Assembly (NCBI GenBank): GCA_943735955.1
Contig: CALSEQ010000043.1
Span: forward strand, 768,501-832,500
DNA length: 64,000 nucleotides
Direction: 5' to 3'
From: Piscicola geometra
Taxonomy: Eukaryota; Annelida; Clitellata; Hirudinida; Piscicolidae
Positions within the stretch are counted from its first letter, which is position 1; the number at the start of each line of letters is the position of its first letter. Shown here in pieces: positions 63,034-64,000 of this stretch. Both the position numbers and the translations under genes were made by a program. The notes beneath the pieces are model-generated. The model saw nothing but the letters and a program-made list of their open reading frames with translations. It did not search any database and was not told where the DNA came from.

Positions 63034-63430
63034 GTCATCGAGGGAGATAGGAGATTCGACGGCGAATGCCGTTGAAAAAACTTGAAAGTTTTAGAAAATT
63101 AAAAGTGCTTTTTTTTTAAAAGTAAAAATGACTTGAATGATGTTATAAAATTACTAATTGTGACTAAATAGAAAAAAAGAAGAAAGTTATTTTAACTTTA
63201 AGTTGGCAGTCATCGAGGCAGATAGAAGAAGCATCGGTGAATGCCGTTGAAATGACTTGGAAGAAATATCATCTTAATGACTTGATCAAAAAAATCTTTT
63301 TAAAGATTTTGATGGAAAGAGACGTATGAGTTAAAGGTTGAGCGAAGAATGTTTGTCTAAAGCAAACAAATCTTTAAAATTTTCAAATCCATCGAGACTG
63401 ATAGGAGATTCGTCGGTCAATGCCGTTGAA
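63034..63430. repeat. Three copies of a ~40-bp spacer motif
   Basis: Copies at 63034-63076, 63209-63251 and 63390-63430 share CATCGAG, GATAG(G/A)AG, CGG and AATGCCGTTGAA at matching spacings. They lie about 175-180 bp apart, with AT-rich sequence between. They are the conserved cores of a decayed spacer subrepeat, as is usual in rDNA spacers. Confidence 0.85.
63342..63374 (-). repeat. Second copy of the 28S 3'-end hairpin
   Basis: 33 bases identical to 63498-63530, offset 156. It includes the last nine or so bases of 28S plus the hairpin TGTTTG / CAAACA with a seven-base loop. Confidence 0.9.
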
Positions 63431-63462
63431 TTGCCAACTTGCTAGAAAGTATCGGCAGTGAA

Positions 63463-63489
63463 GGGAGTGGGGGGAGGGGGGGGGCAGGG
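63463..63489 (+). other. G-rich run with G-quadruplex potential
   Basis: Four G tracts (GGG, G6, G9, GGG) are separated by AGT, A and CA, 33-59 bases past the 28S 3' end. The G-rich strand is the plus strand, which is the template for the minus-strand rRNA. Confidence 0.75.
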
Positions 63490-63497
63490 ATAATTAC

Positions 63498-63530
63498 GCG
63501 AAGAATGTTTGTCTAAAGCAAACAAATCTT
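63498..63530 (-). other. Hairpin spanning the 28S 3' end
   Basis: In the rRNA sense, TGTTTG pairs with CAAACA around CTTTAGA. AAGA / TCTT can extend the stem across a small internal loop. The left arm contains the expected 28S 3' terminal bases. A stem here resembles, in position, the 3' ETS stem cut by RNase III in yeast; that parallel is inference. Confidence 0.6.
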
Positions 63531-63952
63531 CGAGTCAAGAGGCTTAGTCTCAACAGATCGCAGAGAAATACTGCTCTACTGAGTACGACACCCCGACTCA
63601 AAACTAGGTCGTTTACGAATGATTTGGCACCTCCACATCGTCTAGTGAATAAATGATATTATTGAAGCACTCGGACGCAAGGTAAGCGTCCGAAAAGAGC
63701 TTTTTGCTGTGGCTTAACCACCTTCGAAGCCGAGGAGCCGGTCGTTCGAAGAGTATTGATGCCTTTCGAGGCGGAAGCGCTAACAGTATCGTTGTATATT
63801 TGGAAAGGATTCTGACTTAGAGGCGTTCAGTCATAATCCTGCAGACGGTAGCTTCGCACCATTGGCTTATCAGCCAAGCACATGAACCAAATGTCTGAAC
63901 CTGCGGTTCCTCTCGTACTGAGCACGATTACCATAGCAACGACGTAGTCATT

Positions 63953-64000
<48 letters not shown>
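63522..64000 (-). rRNA. 28S large-subunit rRNA, 3' end (partial, runs off the window)
   Basis: The reverse complement begins CGTGAGCTGGGTTTAGACC, continues with CGTCGTGAGACAGGTTAG, and contains the sarcin-ricin loop AGTACGAGAGGAACC (plus-strand 63905-63919). It then has CGCAGGTTCAGACATTTGG and GATTATGACTGAACGCCTCT, all hallmarks of the 3' domain of eukaryotic 28S. A variable expansion region follows (about 63620-63790). The gene closes with CATTCGTAAACGACCT, GAGTCGGGGT, GATCTGTTGAGACTAAGCC and AGATTTGT, which aligns with the known fungal and animal 28S 3' ends. I set the end at 63522 from that alignment, with an uncertainty of a few bases. 479 nt are in the window; the rest, with 5.8S and 18S, should lie to the right. 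Transcribed by RNA polymerase I, leftward. No interruption is seen in this segment. Confidence 0.96.

Larger units (their letters stand above)
63023..63521 (-). other. rDNA 3' external/intergenic spacer next to 28S
   Basis: About 500 bases between the palindromic composite and the 28S 3' end. Read in the rRNA direction (right to left) it holds a hairpin at the 28S end, a C-rich stretch (G-rich on the plus strand), a second copy of the 28S-end hairpin, and three copies of a ~40-base motif. The precursor's 3' processing site and any Pol I terminator should lie here; I cannot identify a known terminator box. Confidence 0.7.

Overview
The window is eukaryotic and almost gene-free. Its only confidently identified gene is the 3' end of a large-subunit (28S) rRNA gene, at the far right on the minus strand. 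The strong match to the animal/fungal 28S 3' region, the hAT/ZMYM1-like transposase remnants, the very AT-rich non-satellite DNA, the long CA microsatellite and the decay at CpG positions suggest an animal with an AT-rich, probably CpG-methylated genome. I cannot name the species; a cnidarian-like genome is only a guess.

Layout. (1) 1-48930 is one unbroken tandem array of a ~647 bp satellite, about 75.6 units, with a 9-bp hairpin in every unit. It continues past the left edge of the window. It has two sequence domains (boundary ~28 kb) and many superimposed multi-unit duplications, so it is a mosaic with locally different higher-order repeats. (2) 48931-51700 is a stack of low-complexity tandem repeats: a 21-bp phased A/T-tract minisatellite, a 38-bp repeat, degenerate ~22-bp repeats and a ~390-bp pure CA tract inside a ~575-bp CA-rich block. 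(3) 51701-52561 is AT-rich sequence with nothing recognisable. (4) 52562-63022 is a nested palindromic composite. It holds two ~5-kb head-to-tail units. Each has a long left arm, a perfect 23-24 bp hairpin, a ~2.4-kb foldback element with ~690-bp terminal inverted repeats, and an inverted partial arm. The ~1-kb element cores lie in opposite orientations in the two units, and each carries the same short hAT-like transposase remnant. (5) 63023-63521 is rDNA 3' spacer with short subrepeats, a G-rich run and a duplicated hairpin at the 28S 3' end. (6) 63522-64000 is 28S rRNA, minus strand.

Working together. There are no operons and no convincing protein gene. The window looks like the edge of a ribosomal DNA locus, or a very large intergenic spacer, with rRNA transcription pointing left into foldback elements, curved AT-rich repeats and a large satellite block. 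The many short ORFs in the satellite, minisatellite and CA tract are by-products of periodicity: both strands are open at once and the variants change amino acids freely.
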